Source: Parachlorella kessleri
Taxonomy: Eukaryota; Chlorophyta; Trebouxiophyceae; Chlorellales; Chlorellaceae
Assembly: GCA_001598975.1 (NCBI GenBank)
Contig: BBXU01000474.1
Coordinates: 1 to 60,221, forward strand
DNA: 60,221 bases
Direction: 5' to 3'
Below, piece after piece: positions 11,274 to 21,542 of the stretch (position 1 is its first letter; the number at the start of each line of letters is the position of its first letter). The notes beneath the pieces were generated by a model. The model made no database searches. It was not told the origin of the DNA and saw only the letters and a list, made by a program, of their open reading frames with translations. A program made the translations under genes and the position numbers.

Positions 11274-13462
11274 ATGAGCGCCTCCAAGGAAGGCGTCAGG
11301 GACTGCACGGATGAGTTTGTTGTGGAGGACGCACACCGTAAGTTGGTTGCATGGGTAACAGTCCTTTTCGGTAGCAACTGCGCTGTCTAGAAGAATACCT
11401 TCTGACGGAGGGTGCCTGGCTGCCGTCTCAACGCTGGTCCACTGCCAAGCTGACTGCAGCTGAGGGGCGTGGCAAGCCTGCGGGGAGGGAAACTGACCCA
11501 CACCGAATAGCGCAGCGGCAGAAGCAGATCGACCTTGGCAAGAACACACTGGGGTATCAGCGCTACCGGCAGCAGGTGCCCAGGTGCGAGCGCCTGGCGG
11601 CTGCTGACATACCTCATACTCACTGCTGCCCCTGGACTGCGTCCTGCGGTGGGCCAGCCTACGGTGGTTGTGTAACCCAGCTGGCATGCCGCCAAGGCAC
11701 GAGTGCGCCTGGTTGTCCTGGGGCTCCTGCAGGGACAAGCGGCGGGCCCGCCAGGACCCAGGGACACCAGATGTGTACCAGATCGCCAGCAAGCGCAGCT
11801 TTGATGGGCAGGTCAAGAAGTGGCGGCGCATGCTGCACGAGTGGGATCCTCGGGATGAGGCGGCCCAGGAGAATGCTGAGGCAAGTGTAAGGGAGAGCGC
11901 CAGGGCTTGGGGTTATGGGGGAGGGTTGTGGCAGTCAGGCGGCGAGCTGTAATAGCCCAGAAGGAGGACTAACCTGCACTAGTCATGTCATGCTGCGCCC
12001 TTGCAACTCGACAGCAGGGAGTGCTGGGCACGGCTAAATTGCCCTATTGCTGTTCACTGGCGGGGCTGAGTATGAATGTGCATTGTTAAAGACCGTCTGC
12101 AAAGTGTAGCTGAGGCGAGTGTGGGCGTGCTCTTTGCAGGCTGCTGGCGCACCAACAGCCAACCCACCAGCTCATGAGAGCTCTGACCGTAGCTACGAGC
12201 ACATCTCACATGGGGACTGCCAGGTAAACCCTTCACAGCCAGGCTGCGTTCCAGCGCTCTGCACAAACCTCCAGGATACCACAGGCCTGGGCATACTTTT
12301 TGTTGGTGAGCTTGATTTATTGATGCATGACATCGTTAGGATGTACTAACACAATGCGTTGGTGGATATTTTGAGGGTCCTCAGCTATTCATAGCCCTGC
12401 AGGACGCCAGCCCAGCATCAAAAAACGGGGCGTGCCTGCGGCCGGCCAACGCCGGGCGGCCGCAGAAGGCGACCCTGACGGCGCTCCGCAAGCGAAACTA
12501 CTCAGAGTCAGCGCTGGTGAGCAATGGGGCGGGGGCCCTTAGTGAGGCAGCGTAGTGATCAGGTATGGTAGTTCCAGGCATTCACCAAAGCCAGGAGTGA
12601 AGCGCAGCCTGGTCCTGGCTTACGCAGACATGTAAAGCTTGGTGGACTTTTGGTGGGGTGCAGGGTGAGAGTTTGCACTTGCACTGCGAACTGGAGTTGC
12701 ATACTTGATGGATGGTGGCATACTGGGGGTAAAGGGCCAAGCCTTGAGCACCGATACCTGCGCGTCCTCAGTTCTTACCTCAGTCTTTACCCCAGTTCTG
12801 GCCTGCAGACATGCCAGCCGCTATCTCCTGGCAGCGCCCAGCAGCTGCCAATGCCAGCCAAGCTAGCCAAGGTGCAGACCCCGCAGCAGCACAACCAGCC
12901 GGCGGCACTAGCCTTGAAGCCAAGCATGGCCAAGGGCGCAGCGGCGGCAGTGGCGCCTGAAGTTGAGGGCAGCCCGGAGGGTGAAGACGTGGACTTTGGG
13001 TAGGTGCACTGCCCTGCGTGTGTACGGGGTCGCAGGACCGGTGGAGTGCAACTGAGGGGCTTCCACTGCATGACCTTGCAACATGTGTTAGCTTGGTGTC
13101 TGGTGATAGTGCCGGTATAAAGTTTCTCACATCTTGAGGAACAGTTGGGTGCTTGCCTGGGCGGGCATATGGTAGGGCTGGCCAGGTGTGGGCACTAGTA
13201 GGTCTTCAGTGGCAGCTGTCTGTTGGCAGTATTAAGGTGTGTCTCTGACCAGCTTGCTCAAACAACGACGGAGGTCTTCAAAAGCGTAAGGCAGTGATGG
13301 TCACACTACACCACATGGTGCAGGGAGGATGAAGACTGGGCTTACATTGACGCTAGCGAAGCCGAGGCTGCTGCTGACGGTGGCGGCGCCACTGTTTACC
13401 ACAACAATTGGGCGGCTTTGGAAGATGGGGACTCTGGCGGCCTGGACGACATTGTCGTATAA
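11274..13462 (+). CDS. SLBP: Histone mRNA stem-loop-binding protein (SLBP)
   Basis: Seven exons (11274-11337, 11460-11583, 11733-11886, 12140-12223, 12403-12516, 12809-12999, 13324-13462) give 289 residues. The RNA-binding domain lies at about 39-105. It opens with QRQKQIDLGKNTLGYQRY and closes with VKKWRRMLHEWDP, matching the animal SLBP pattern of an RQKQI start, a TP motif (Thr74-Pro75) and paired tryptophans (93, 100). SLBP binds the 3' stem-loop of replication-dependent histone mRNAs and directs their processing and translation in S phase. The rest is low-complexity Ala/Pro/Gln sequence, followed by an acidic tail with DWAYIDASE and NNWAALEDGD near the C-terminus. Exon 3 has two overlapping donors six bases apart: GC at 11881 and GT at 11887. 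Confidence 0.9.
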
Positions 13463-14141
13463 GAGGCTGCTGAGGTTTACAATTGGATAGCAAGGCGTCA
13501 GCTGGATTTGCAAGGTGGCAGAGGAGGCTGCACTTTTAGTGTGGTATTGCGAATAGCCAGGCAATTGAATTTCACAGGGGCGCTTTGGCCTGACTGGGTG
13601 TATGGGCCGCTGATGGAGCACCTGTGCCGCCCCGAAATGTAGTCGATGTGTAATAATAGCTCCACTATTTGGCGTTTTGGGCGTTGGGTTGCCATGAGGG
13701 GATCATGGAGAGGACTGTGTACGTGCATCTTTGACAACGGAGTGAGTGACAGTCAGATTGCATGTGTAGGCAGCCAGCAAGGTTGCAGGGGCGATTGTTT
13801 CCAGAAAGATTAGCTCGTGGGATCCTGCCCGCAAGTCTCGGGGACAGAATGTATACGATGGCAATAGCTTGCAATGCATCCCATTTGGCATGTGGTGCCA
13901 CTTCTGGTCGCCAGTTAAAAGCGCTGGACGTCTTCTGTAGCTGCGACAACATATAGCAAGTCCCTCACTTTCTGGGCATCAATATTCGGTTGAGCTGCAG
14001 GCAACCAAACAATACAATAAGATGCCATTCACCGGGTCCCACAGCGCTTGTTATCTGCAGGCCTTGCATCACTTCCAGTCAGTTATCAGCAACAGGGCTC
14101 AAATGCAATGGGGTGCAGCAGTGCATTTCGAAGCAATGTGT
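13463..14141. other. Intergenic between convergent SLBP and CINP-like genes
   Basis: About 680 bases between tail-to-tail genes. It should contain both 3' UTRs. No exon, tRNA or repeat array was seen. One TGTAA signal for the + strand gene is listed separately. Confidence 0.5.
13649..13653 (+). terminator. TGTAA, candidate poly(A) signal of SLBP
   Basis: TGTAA, 187 bases after the SLBP stop, inside TGTAATAA. In chlorophyte algae TGTAA about 10-20 nt before the cleavage site is the usual polyadenylation signal. A five-base match alone is weak evidence. Confidence 0.35.
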
Positions 14142-15614
14142 CTATAAGCCCAGCAGCTCACCTGCGTAAAGCCCTAGGATCTGATGTAGGTCTGACTCTG
14201 GAGTATCATAGCGCACTTCGCTGACCAGAACGTGTTTCAGTTGTAACTCGTCAGCATGCATCTGCCTGCAAAGACACCATTGCAAAGCAGTTAAGCTACA
14301 AAATATCTTGAGTTCTGCATCCGGTCCTGTCAGTACAGCCACTCCCTGATCGCACTACCTGCCACCCATACTAAAAACACCTCAAGTTCACCACAAGCCC
14401 TTTCACACAGCACCTGCCTGCATCAGGGGGTAGGCCCGAAACAAACAAATATCGACAAGCATCCCGCCCAAGTCAGTAGTTCAACCCCATCTCCTCTCTG
14501 TTCGCACTGCCTGCCACCATCAACAAAACAAGGATCCAACTTTTTGCCTTCCGCCCGCCAGCGCATCCGGCCGTCCATGCTGTGGCAGGCGGTCTCACCA
14601 AATGTCTTGGAGCCCTCGTAAGCACTGGTCTACGGAAGGTATGGGGCCAACGGCCACCGCTCTGGCTGTAGCTGTCAAGCGTTTATCCTGCTGTACTATG
14701 TGCTGTGCCCCGGTTGCATGCCTGTCCAATAGTTTACAGACTTCGCCCAGGTCTGCCCTGCACAGCTGAGAATGGCTCACAAGACAAGTAGCGGCTGTGT
14801 CTCCCGCGGGTGTGAGGTCTGGCAAACAATCGCTTCATCATATCAGGTGCGCCAGGCATATATAGACAGCCAATGCCACATAGGCACCCCGGGGAACCAG
14901 CAGGACTTACAAGGCCTTGTGCAGCTCCTTAAATAGCTCATCTAGACCGAGCAACTGCTTCTGCAGCAGTTTTTGCTGGATGCTAGGTATGGCACACAGT
15001 GTTCCATAGTTGCTTGGGTTTTGAAGGGCCTGCATGCCATGAACTGCTGTCATTGCAGCTGTTGACTAGGCCAAGTCCGGCAGCAGCCTCGCCGTACCGG
15101 CAGGCGATTGAGGACGTTGCTTATGGATTTGAGCAAGGAAAGAGTCGCTTCCTGCGCCAAGCAACCCAGGAGCCTCCTTATTAGCCTTGCAGCAGACTTT
15201 GGCTCGTCCCAGGCAACCTGCAGCTACGGTACCTGCAGCTCGTCCCAGGTCTTGATGGTCGCCTCAACTTTTGAACACAGGTTCCGCAATTTGTGCAGTA
15301 TCTGTCCCGACGCCATGCCAGATGTCCCTACAAAGCCTCGCAAGGAGTTGCAACATATGAAGGAGCCGAGCAGGCACACACACTAGAGGCAATTAGAATG
15401 AATTATGAATCCCAGGGATTCTGGCCGGTCCAAACGCACCAGGTAGCAGGCAAAGCATGCAACTGCAGGCGCCGAGACACAACAGGCAAGGAGCATAGCA
15501 GGCAATGAGCACAGCAACAGTACGAGCAGAGTTAAGCATGCAGTGTCTCTCGCAGACCCTACTCTCAATGCAAGCGTCCCATAATAGTGCAGACTTTTCC
15601 CTCAAAACTTCCAC
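14142..15614 (-). CDS. Small coiled-coil protein, possibly CINP-like
   Basis: Six exons on the - strand (15558-15614, 15233-15301, 15098-15151, 14911-14975, 14599-14832, 14142-14265) join without frame breaks to 200 residues. Most of it is predicted helix. The N-terminal part reads LHKLRNLCSKVEATIKTWDE, and a central helix reads QKLLQKQLLGLDELFKELHK. The C-terminal exon has MHADELQLKHVLVSEV followed by an acidic break and another helix. Length, a Trp-containing first helix and the last helix pattern (xELxLKxxVxxEL) recall CINP, the CDK2-interacting protein linked to replication origins and ATR signalling, about 212 aa in humans. This is a visual match only. A kinetochore or other small coiled-coil protein is equally possible. 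Confidence 0.5.
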
Positions 15615-15811
15615 TCAATTTATAGCTTGCACATTGAGGTAAAGCAACCCTGGGTTTCCCGCTACACAGACCAGCAGCCAGCAAGGGTGAAACTGGGTAT
15701 CATAGGGTTCGACATTTTACAACTCCAAGCGCTGATTGGATGCCATGTTCATCTCAAGTTTGGCAAGCCTGCATGGCGTCGTCCTGCCCCCTCTGACTGG
15801 AATTTAGGGCC

Positions 15812-18352
15812 TCAAATTGACAAGCAAATTTGGTTCGCCATCTTGTCCGATGGCAGGTCCTTACTGATCATTGACACGTAGTCTCCGTTGGGGTTGACCA
15901 CAAACACTGCAGGGAAAGCAATAAGTTTGTGTTGGCTGGGAGTGAGAGATACTGGCATTGAGAGTGGGGTGGCATTCAGTAGGTGGGTGCCTGTGTGGGA
16001 TATGGGGTGGGGTGGGGGCCCTACACGCTGCAAAACGAGACTAGGCTAGCCCAGAAAATCGTTGGCAGCAGTCCCAGCTGAATTCAGGCCGAGTATACAG
16101 GATGCTCATCTTTTTCAAAGCGTGCAGCGGGCCCGGCTCAACCGGCACCCTAGTTGCTTGGCGAACCGCTTCGCCAGCCTGCTTACCGTACGATGACACA
16201 TATGACTCATCCACCGTGTTGGCACGCTTGATGCTCTCCTGGTCCCTGGAGGCCGTGGCCCGCGCACTGATCTCTTGCCTCTTGTACTTGTTGGCGCAAG
16301 CAAGCAGCTGCACGCAGGCAGACAAAGAGGACATGAGCCCCGGCATGGCACGGCACTTCCAGTCGGCAGCGTGCTGGGGAGCAGGCACTCCCGTAACAGA
16401 GTCGAACCCCGCTGCTCCCTTGGTTTATTACATCTTGACCATGCCAATGCTGGGTGGCTGGTTGCACATAGGAAAGCCCCCCTGTGATGCCATGCCTTTT
16501 GCTGATCAATCATGCAAACCAGATTGTCGGGAGCATCAAAATCTGCCCCTCCAGAACCCCGTTCAGCAGGTGAAGCCCACATTACTATGGGAGAAGTAGA
16601 CCCAAACTTCAGGTGGAGAAGGAAGGAACAGCAGTTTGGCTAGGTGCCTTGAACATTCAAGCCCGGCCATGTGTATGACTTCCCACAGCTAGGCTGCTGG
16701 GCAAGGGGCGAACAGCCCAGAGGGGGCAGCAGAGCATGCACCTCACGCCAAACAGGACTTAGTGGTAGTAATGTACTACTAGCCGTGACATCCGTCATTT
16801 AGTAACCGCCGTTGACTCACCCCGTCCGGGTCCCCGGTGAGTGCCACCAGGTCCACCGCCCCCACACTCTGCACAAGGCGCTTGAGCTCAGCAGGCTTGT
16901 CGTGCTTGGGGTCCAGGGTGATGAAGACGGGGGTCACGGCGGTGCCGCTGCGCTGCTTCACCATCTCAGTCGCCCTGCCAAGGAAGACACAGGCAGCAGA
17001 AGATGTCGGTGGAGGCTCCTCAGAGCGGCTCTGGGAGCAGGCAGGCAACTGCCAGTGACGCCTACAGATTCACTGGCACCTGTCTGCCTGCTTGCTCCCG
17101 TCGCTGGCAGGTCACAGGTGCTGCCTCTACCTCTGCGGGAATAGCCCTCACAGACAATGCTGCCATGGACACCAGGGCACCCGCGCCCGGCACGTATGCA
17201 CTGCTGCGGCCAGCTTGACATCTGCAAAATATGCCTTCAATTCCTGGGCTCTCACTTGGCCACGGTGGCCACGGAGTTGACGTCGGTGCTCTGGGTGGTG
17301 CCGAAGGTGATCACGGCAAACTTGCCAAAGAGGTCCTTGGCTGTGAAGGGCTTGCCGTCTTGGTTGGTCAGCTCAAGGCTCCTGATGTGGGGCGAAGCCT
17401 CCAAGTAGGACTTGAGGGGACCCTCTGTTGACATGGGTGGGGGACATATCGTGCAGCTGAAACAAATGACGACGGGATGGGCATGGCTGGACATTTTCAG
17501 GCTGGCCCACTTATGCTGCACTTCATCAGATGCTGGTAACCTTGCATGCCAGGTGCTAGTTAGGCAAGGCGTTGCACCATCGGCGAGATGGCTGGCTCAT
17601 GGGAGCCTAGCCGTATTGGCGACAGTACATAGTGTTGGGAAGGTCAGTAGTCAGCCACAGTGCACTGCATATGGCATAGTGCACGAAATGAAGGCCCATC
17701 ACCAATGTCTGCAAAGTTGTGAGTCAACAATCAGCCGGCGCCTGCCCAAGACCCACCTTTCTCGTGTTTCACTGCAAGGCACTCGTACAGGTACACCCCT
17801 TCAGCCGCCGCCAGGGCAGTACCCAGAACCGCGGGGTACGGAACATTATATCCCATTATTCTCATTGTCAGCCCTCCGCCGGCGGCGGCAGCTGCTCCCA
17901 CCCCCGCGGCGGTGAAGACAGCATAGTTCCGCGCCTGCACTCCAGGAGGCGTGCCCTACGGGACTTCTGGTGGCTCAAGAAACAGTGGAACACTCAGCAG
18001 GCAGATAGGGAGCGGACCAAACTGACGACCAACGCTCGCAGGTCAGCCTGATCTGGTGCGTCCTTTGGACTTTCACAGAGATGGAGGGTGAGAAGGCTTG
18101 ACCACTACTCTTCGCCACCAGAGTAGACTCTAAGGTAGCAAGATAGTTGGACAGTACTTGCTTCCAGCTTGGCGCCTTGATCAGAGTGTCGGAGCCCCTC
18201 ACCGTGCCACAAGTGCTCTGGGCAGCCCACCCTTGTCCCATAGCTGCTGAGCGGGACGCTGCTACAGAGGCAGCCCTGCTGTAGAGGCTAGCGACGTGTC
18301 TCAAGCGCAGCATGTTGCTGACTCGTGCTACTGTCTGGGTTGCGGGGCCCAA
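15812..18352 (-). CDS. Mitochondrial SCO-family protein lacking copper cysteines (HCC2-like)
   Basis: Supported exons on the - strand: 18077-18352, 17757-17934, 17256-17424, 16821-16974, a piece at about 16090-16184, and 15812-15906 with the stop. The N-terminus is basic, Ser/Ala/Arg-rich and without acids (MLRLRHVASLYSRAASVAAS), as for a mitochondrial presequence. A hydrophobic stretch follows near residues 93-140. The thioredoxin-like SCO domain includes LELTNQDGKPF, FAVITFGTTQSTDVNS, PVFITLDPKHDKPAELK and DLVALTGDPDG, then VFVVNPNGDYV. SCO proteins carry copper to the CuA site of cytochrome oxidase through CxxxC and a distal His. Here both Cys positions are Ser197 and Asn201 and no DH motif is seen. 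Arabidopsis HCC2 is a known SCO lacking these ligands. The junction between the last two exons does not resolve by phase, so an exon may be missing there. Confidence 0.75.
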
Positions 18353-18938
18353 GCCAACGCTGCTGAAGAACGGGCCTCGTGTCGCCTTATATAAAAGCGC
18401 TTTGAACCCGCGACTATAGCATACTGGTGTGGGCAGTCCAAGGAGGCAAATTTAGCTGTCAGACTCAGCACGCCTGCTGATTGTGCACCTGCTCCAAGGC
18501 TCCTTTGGCAGAGGTGGGGCTTGATCACCCTGGGAGTTTCCTGACTTCAATAATCCCTTGAAGTGCATCCAATGCTCGGGCATTGCCCTTGATTGCTTCC
18601 GAACACTTGTTGCGCGCTGTGACACTTGCGCCATGCTGACGTAGCCCTGTCTGGGTGAAGAGGTCAAATCCGATGATAATCACGTTTGTCACTTCCAAGC
18701 TTTGCCTCATTATATGCCTGGGTAGCGGCCTACCAGGAGCGAACCTCCTCTTGAGCTCACCGTGTTATTGGATGCAGAACAAGTGAAGCTGTGGGTGGCA
18801 ACTGCCATGAACACACCCAAGAGGCCCACACAGGTGGGCTGCAAGGGGAGCCTCAGGTTCCCTCGAGGCTGCGTGTGGCCGCGTGTCGTGGTCACTAACA
18901 CCATCCAGTGAGAACTCCTGCAGGGGAACCCTTTGCAT
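18353..18938. other. Intergenic upstream of the SCO-like gene
   Basis: Contains the promoter side of the SCO-like gene and a 61-codon open frame on the - strand, listed separately. Nothing else was recognised. Confidence 0.4.
18525..18710 (-). CDS. Small ORF, 61 codons, unknown function
   Basis: An uninterrupted - strand frame starting MRQSLEVTNVIIIGFDLFTQ and ending in TGA. Composition is balanced and protein-like, with a short hydrophobic patch (VIIIGFDLF) and then a polar, helix-prone stretch (TARNKCSEAIKGNARALDAL). That is unlike the Arg/Pro/Ala-rich antisense shadows common here. No donor or acceptor is needed to read it. I do not recognise a family, and a first exon of a longer gene or a chance frame are both possible. 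Confidence 0.28.
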   Translation of the reverse strand: MRQSLEVTNVIIIGFDLFTQTGLRQHGASVTARNKCSEAIKGNARALDALQGIIEVRKLPG

Positions 18939-19106
18939 ATGCCGTCGCAAGGCATAAGGCTGGGCAAGATGACTTTGACGCGTTCCCAGCTTCTGGCCGG
19001 TGCTGTGTCCCTGGCTGCATCGGTTTGGGTTTATGACTACCTGTATGAGACGCACCATGACCGACAGTTGGCTGACAGCCTGAAGACACAGCGGAGAGCA
19101 GGCTGA
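18939..19106 (+). CDS. Very small ORF with one membrane segment, 55 aa
   Basis: Reads MPSQGIRLGKMTLTRSQLLA at the start; a second Met is at position 11. A hydrophobic helix covers about residues 19-30 (AGAVSLAASVWV). A charged tail follows (YLYETHHDRQLADSLKTQRR) before TGA. The pattern fits a tiny single-span organelle or ER protein. The overlapping frame 18922-19050 also reads as plausible protein, so only one of them can be real. It lies head-to-head with the small - strand ORF. Confidence 0.3.
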   Translation: MPSQGIRLGKMTLTRSQLLAGAVSLAASVWVYDYLYETHHDRQLADSLKTQRRAG

Positions 19107-19608
19107 CTTCCTGCGCCCTGCTGTGATACAGAGCATTTAAGTGGGCAGGCGTGGAGTTGCTGTCGTGCGGATCTAGTCGGTGGAGCTTTGGTTGTGGCCG
19201 CAACAGCCTTTTCTTATTTGTGGTAGGCAATGCGAACAGAGAGGAGATAGGAGGAAGTGACCTGACAGCTCTGGGTGCAGGCGTGCTCTGGGTCGCTCCT
19301 GAGTTCTGACCCAGAGGGTATCATACATAATATGCACAGATGTATCCTAGGGGTGGCAGATAATGCGAGCAGGGACGGGGTACTGGGATACTGGATGTAT
19401 CTTGGTACCGACGAACCAGCCTTATGCCTTGCTTCTTTGTCTGCCTAAGCTGCCCGCGCGTGCTTGGGCTGTAAGTTGCACTGGCTACCAGCTGGGAGGC
19501 TTGTCACGCACGGGCTGCTGTTGCCTTAGAAAGGGCAGACTGTGCTGAGCACGCATGAAAAGACAGCTGCTTGAGGTGCTTAAGATCCCGAAATGCCCAG
19601 ATTGCAGT

Positions 19609-19689
19609 GTTTGACGAGAACCCCAGCAGCAACACTTCTGCCATACATTACATGGAGCCTTTCCGGGAGGACAGGGTTAAGGTTGCCAA
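19609..19689 (+). other. Exon-like fragment, unknown gene
   Basis: Bounded on the left by TTGCAG and on the right by AAA|GTAAGA. The open frame reads FDENPSSNTSAIHYMEPF then REDRVKVAK. This looks like ordinary protein rather than shadow sequence. No family recognised. Confidence 0.3.
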
Positions 19690-19840
19690 AGTAAGAAAAA
19701 ATCAGACATACTCATCAACAGATTGCAAGGTGTAGAAGGAATGCAAGAATATCGTGAACTGACCATCAACAACACGGCCTTCGTCTGTCTACCTATACCA
19801 CTACACTGACGTAGGAGCATAACACCGCGTGATCCTTAGC

Positions 19841-19969
19841 ACAACCGACACGGAGAAGAGCAGAATTTACAAACTGACAGAGAGGGGCACTATACCTGGC
19901 ATCCGAAAGACGCAAATTACAGAAGGGGAAAAATTGAAGGAGTTCATTTTCTTACTCTTCAGTCACAAG
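19841..19969 (+). other. Exon-like fragment, unknown gene
   Basis: Follows CCTTAG and ends at CACAAG|GTAAGC. The open frame includes TEKSRIYKLTERGTIPGIRK and EGEKLKEFIFLLFSHK. Lys/Glu/Ile-rich and AT-rich compared with nearby exons, which could mean a recent arrival or a decayed gene. Confidence 0.3.
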
Positions 19970-20232
19970 GTAAGCACCAACCTAGACCAGTACAAGTATC
20001 TTTGCATGGTCCTGTGGAGTTGGTGGTACATGCACGCCGCAGGTTCACGTGCGGTTGCACAACTGCCCCCCACTATGTCGATGTGGGGAGCAAGGGATAA
20101 TGTACAGACAGGCTGTAAGCTGGGAAGAAGGGTCAGAGCGTCACCCACCGAGGTTAACAGCGAAAAAAACAAGCGCTGAGCAGCGATGCCACCCCTCTCA
20201 GCAGAGGAACTCAGCGGCCCTCTGGGGACTGC

Positions 20233-21218
20233 TTAGTCATCAAGCGGGAAGTTCTTGCGCAGCATCTGGCTAGTGAAGAGAGACTCCACCACGTAGTCAA
20301 CTGCCGAGTCAACATTCTGCTTAGCCACACTTCCCACACTGCAGCAGGCGGCAGCAGGGGCGGCATGTTGGCTTGAAGGCTGGCACACAAGGCGCCTCTG
20401 CCGTGGCATAAGACCCAGGTGTGGCTGGTTACAGTGCGACAGCACTGACTCATCGCCAGCACGCCTTCCATTTAGGTAACCCTGGCACTCCCTGCTCCAC
20501 TACTGGCACACCTGGTGTACACGTGAGTACGATGGCCTGCCGAGCAATAGAGAGTGTGGACACCTCTTGTGGCCGGAAAGCTTCGTGCCATGCTATCAAG
20601 CAAACATAGCACACACCTGCGGCTGGTAGAGGTGAGGGACGTGATAACTGGCTCCAGCAGTTTCTGGCTGCGCCGGCCAGACACTGTTGCCAGTCCAATC
20701 GACAGGGCCAGCAGCACGATCGTCAGCCAGGCCAGCTCCTCGCTTATCTTGGGCATGCTCTGCCAGCCGCCAAACAGGCCCTTGTGGGGAACTAACAGCT
20801 CAAAGGTGGCGGCCACTATCAGGCCGATCATCGCACCCCGACCGGCAATAGTTTCGAACTTCAGCACGAGAGCCTGCACAGACAGAGCTAGGTTGCTTGG
20901 GGGGGACAACATATGTGTGTGATCTGTAGCTTAGTCTTCATCACAGGTCCTAGGCAGGGCAAAAAGCAATCACAGCAAGGTGGCAGCTCAACCACTGATG
21001 GCTCCACTCACGTTGTGCTCACAAAGCTCCGAAATGAGCGGCAGCACCCTGCTAGTAGACCTCTGCCTCTTGGGCAAGTCGACAGGGTTGCTTGCCTCGC
21101 TAGAAGGCAGGCCAACCTGTGCCCTGGGCAAGACCGCCATCATTCTGGCGCTGCGACGAGGCAGCCGCAGGGGCTGCCTGGCACCCACAATAACCCCCTG
21201 AAAGCTTGCTGCCATCAT
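20233..21218 (-). CDS. Plastid light-harvesting-like (LIL/SEP-type) protein
   Basis: Three - strand exons (21012-21218, 20617-20873, 20233-20338) give 189 residues. The first 60 or so residues are basic and hydroxylated with few acids (MMAASFQGVIVGARQPLRLP), as for a chloroplast transit peptide. Exon 2 starts with a chlorophyll a/b-binding-type helix: LVLKFETIAGRGAMIGLIVA, with Glu76 and Arg81 spaced as in the LHC ExxNGR motif. A second hydrophobic helix follows (LAWLTIVLLALSIGLATVSG). A C-terminal tail ends KNFPLDD. Two-helix stress-enhanced or LIL proteins bind pigment or tetrapyrrole enzymes in thylakoids and protect against excess light. Only the first helix carries the motif. It is divergently transcribed from the SpoU gene, with a G-box between them. 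Confidence 0.72.
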
Positions 21219-21542
21219 GATGGTATCCTAACACTTGGCTGGGGCGCCCACCGGCGACTTTTTCAGTAGGCCGGATGTCTGGTTCAAAATGCAAGTCTTG
21301 CCGGGACAAAGGTTTTGCCACTTGAGACTGCCCCACGTGGTCTTAAGACTAATACAGCCTATAGCAAGTGATACACCTGTTCCGGCATGCAACTGGTACC
21401 TGTGATGCCGGGTGGTGGTGCGAGGTTTGGCCTTGTCAGCCCCCGCCCAGGCGAGGGTTAAACTAGATTCCGTCTAGATGTCAAGTCTTAAGTAAGTATG
21501 TATGTTTTGTTAAATCAGGAAGAATTTTCATTGAAAGGCAGC
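21219..21542. promoter_or_regulatory. Shared divergent promoter, LIL-like / SpoU genes
   Basis: 324 bases separate the two start codons on opposite strands, so both 5' UTRs and promoters must fit here. It holds one palindromic CACGTG (listed separately). No TATA box is obvious. Confidence 0.5.
21334..21339. promoter_or_regulatory. CACGTG G-box
   Basis: Perfect palindrome within CCCCACGTGG, about 116 bases upstream of the LIL-like start codon. In plants and algae bZIP and bHLH factors, including light-response regulators, bind this core. A six-base match is only suggestive. Confidence 0.35.

Larger units (their letters stand above)
19107..20232. other. 1.1 kb with exon-like fragments but no resolved gene
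   Basis: AT-richer than its surroundings. Two + strand pieces look like coding exons with splice borders (about 19609-19689 and 19841-19969, listed separately). I could not connect them to a start, a stop or a known family. Confidence 0.4.

Noticed and set aside
16381..16430. GTTCGACT on the - strand resembling a tRNA T-loop
   Set aside because: Stem pairing fails after two base pairs and no D-arm or acceptor stem is present; it lies in the SCO-like intron.
18922..19050. Overlapping + strand frame beginning EPFAYAVARHKAGQDDFD
   Set aside because: Looks protein-like but has no start, no clear stop context and competes with the 55-codon frame that has its own ATG and membrane helix; kept only as an alternative.
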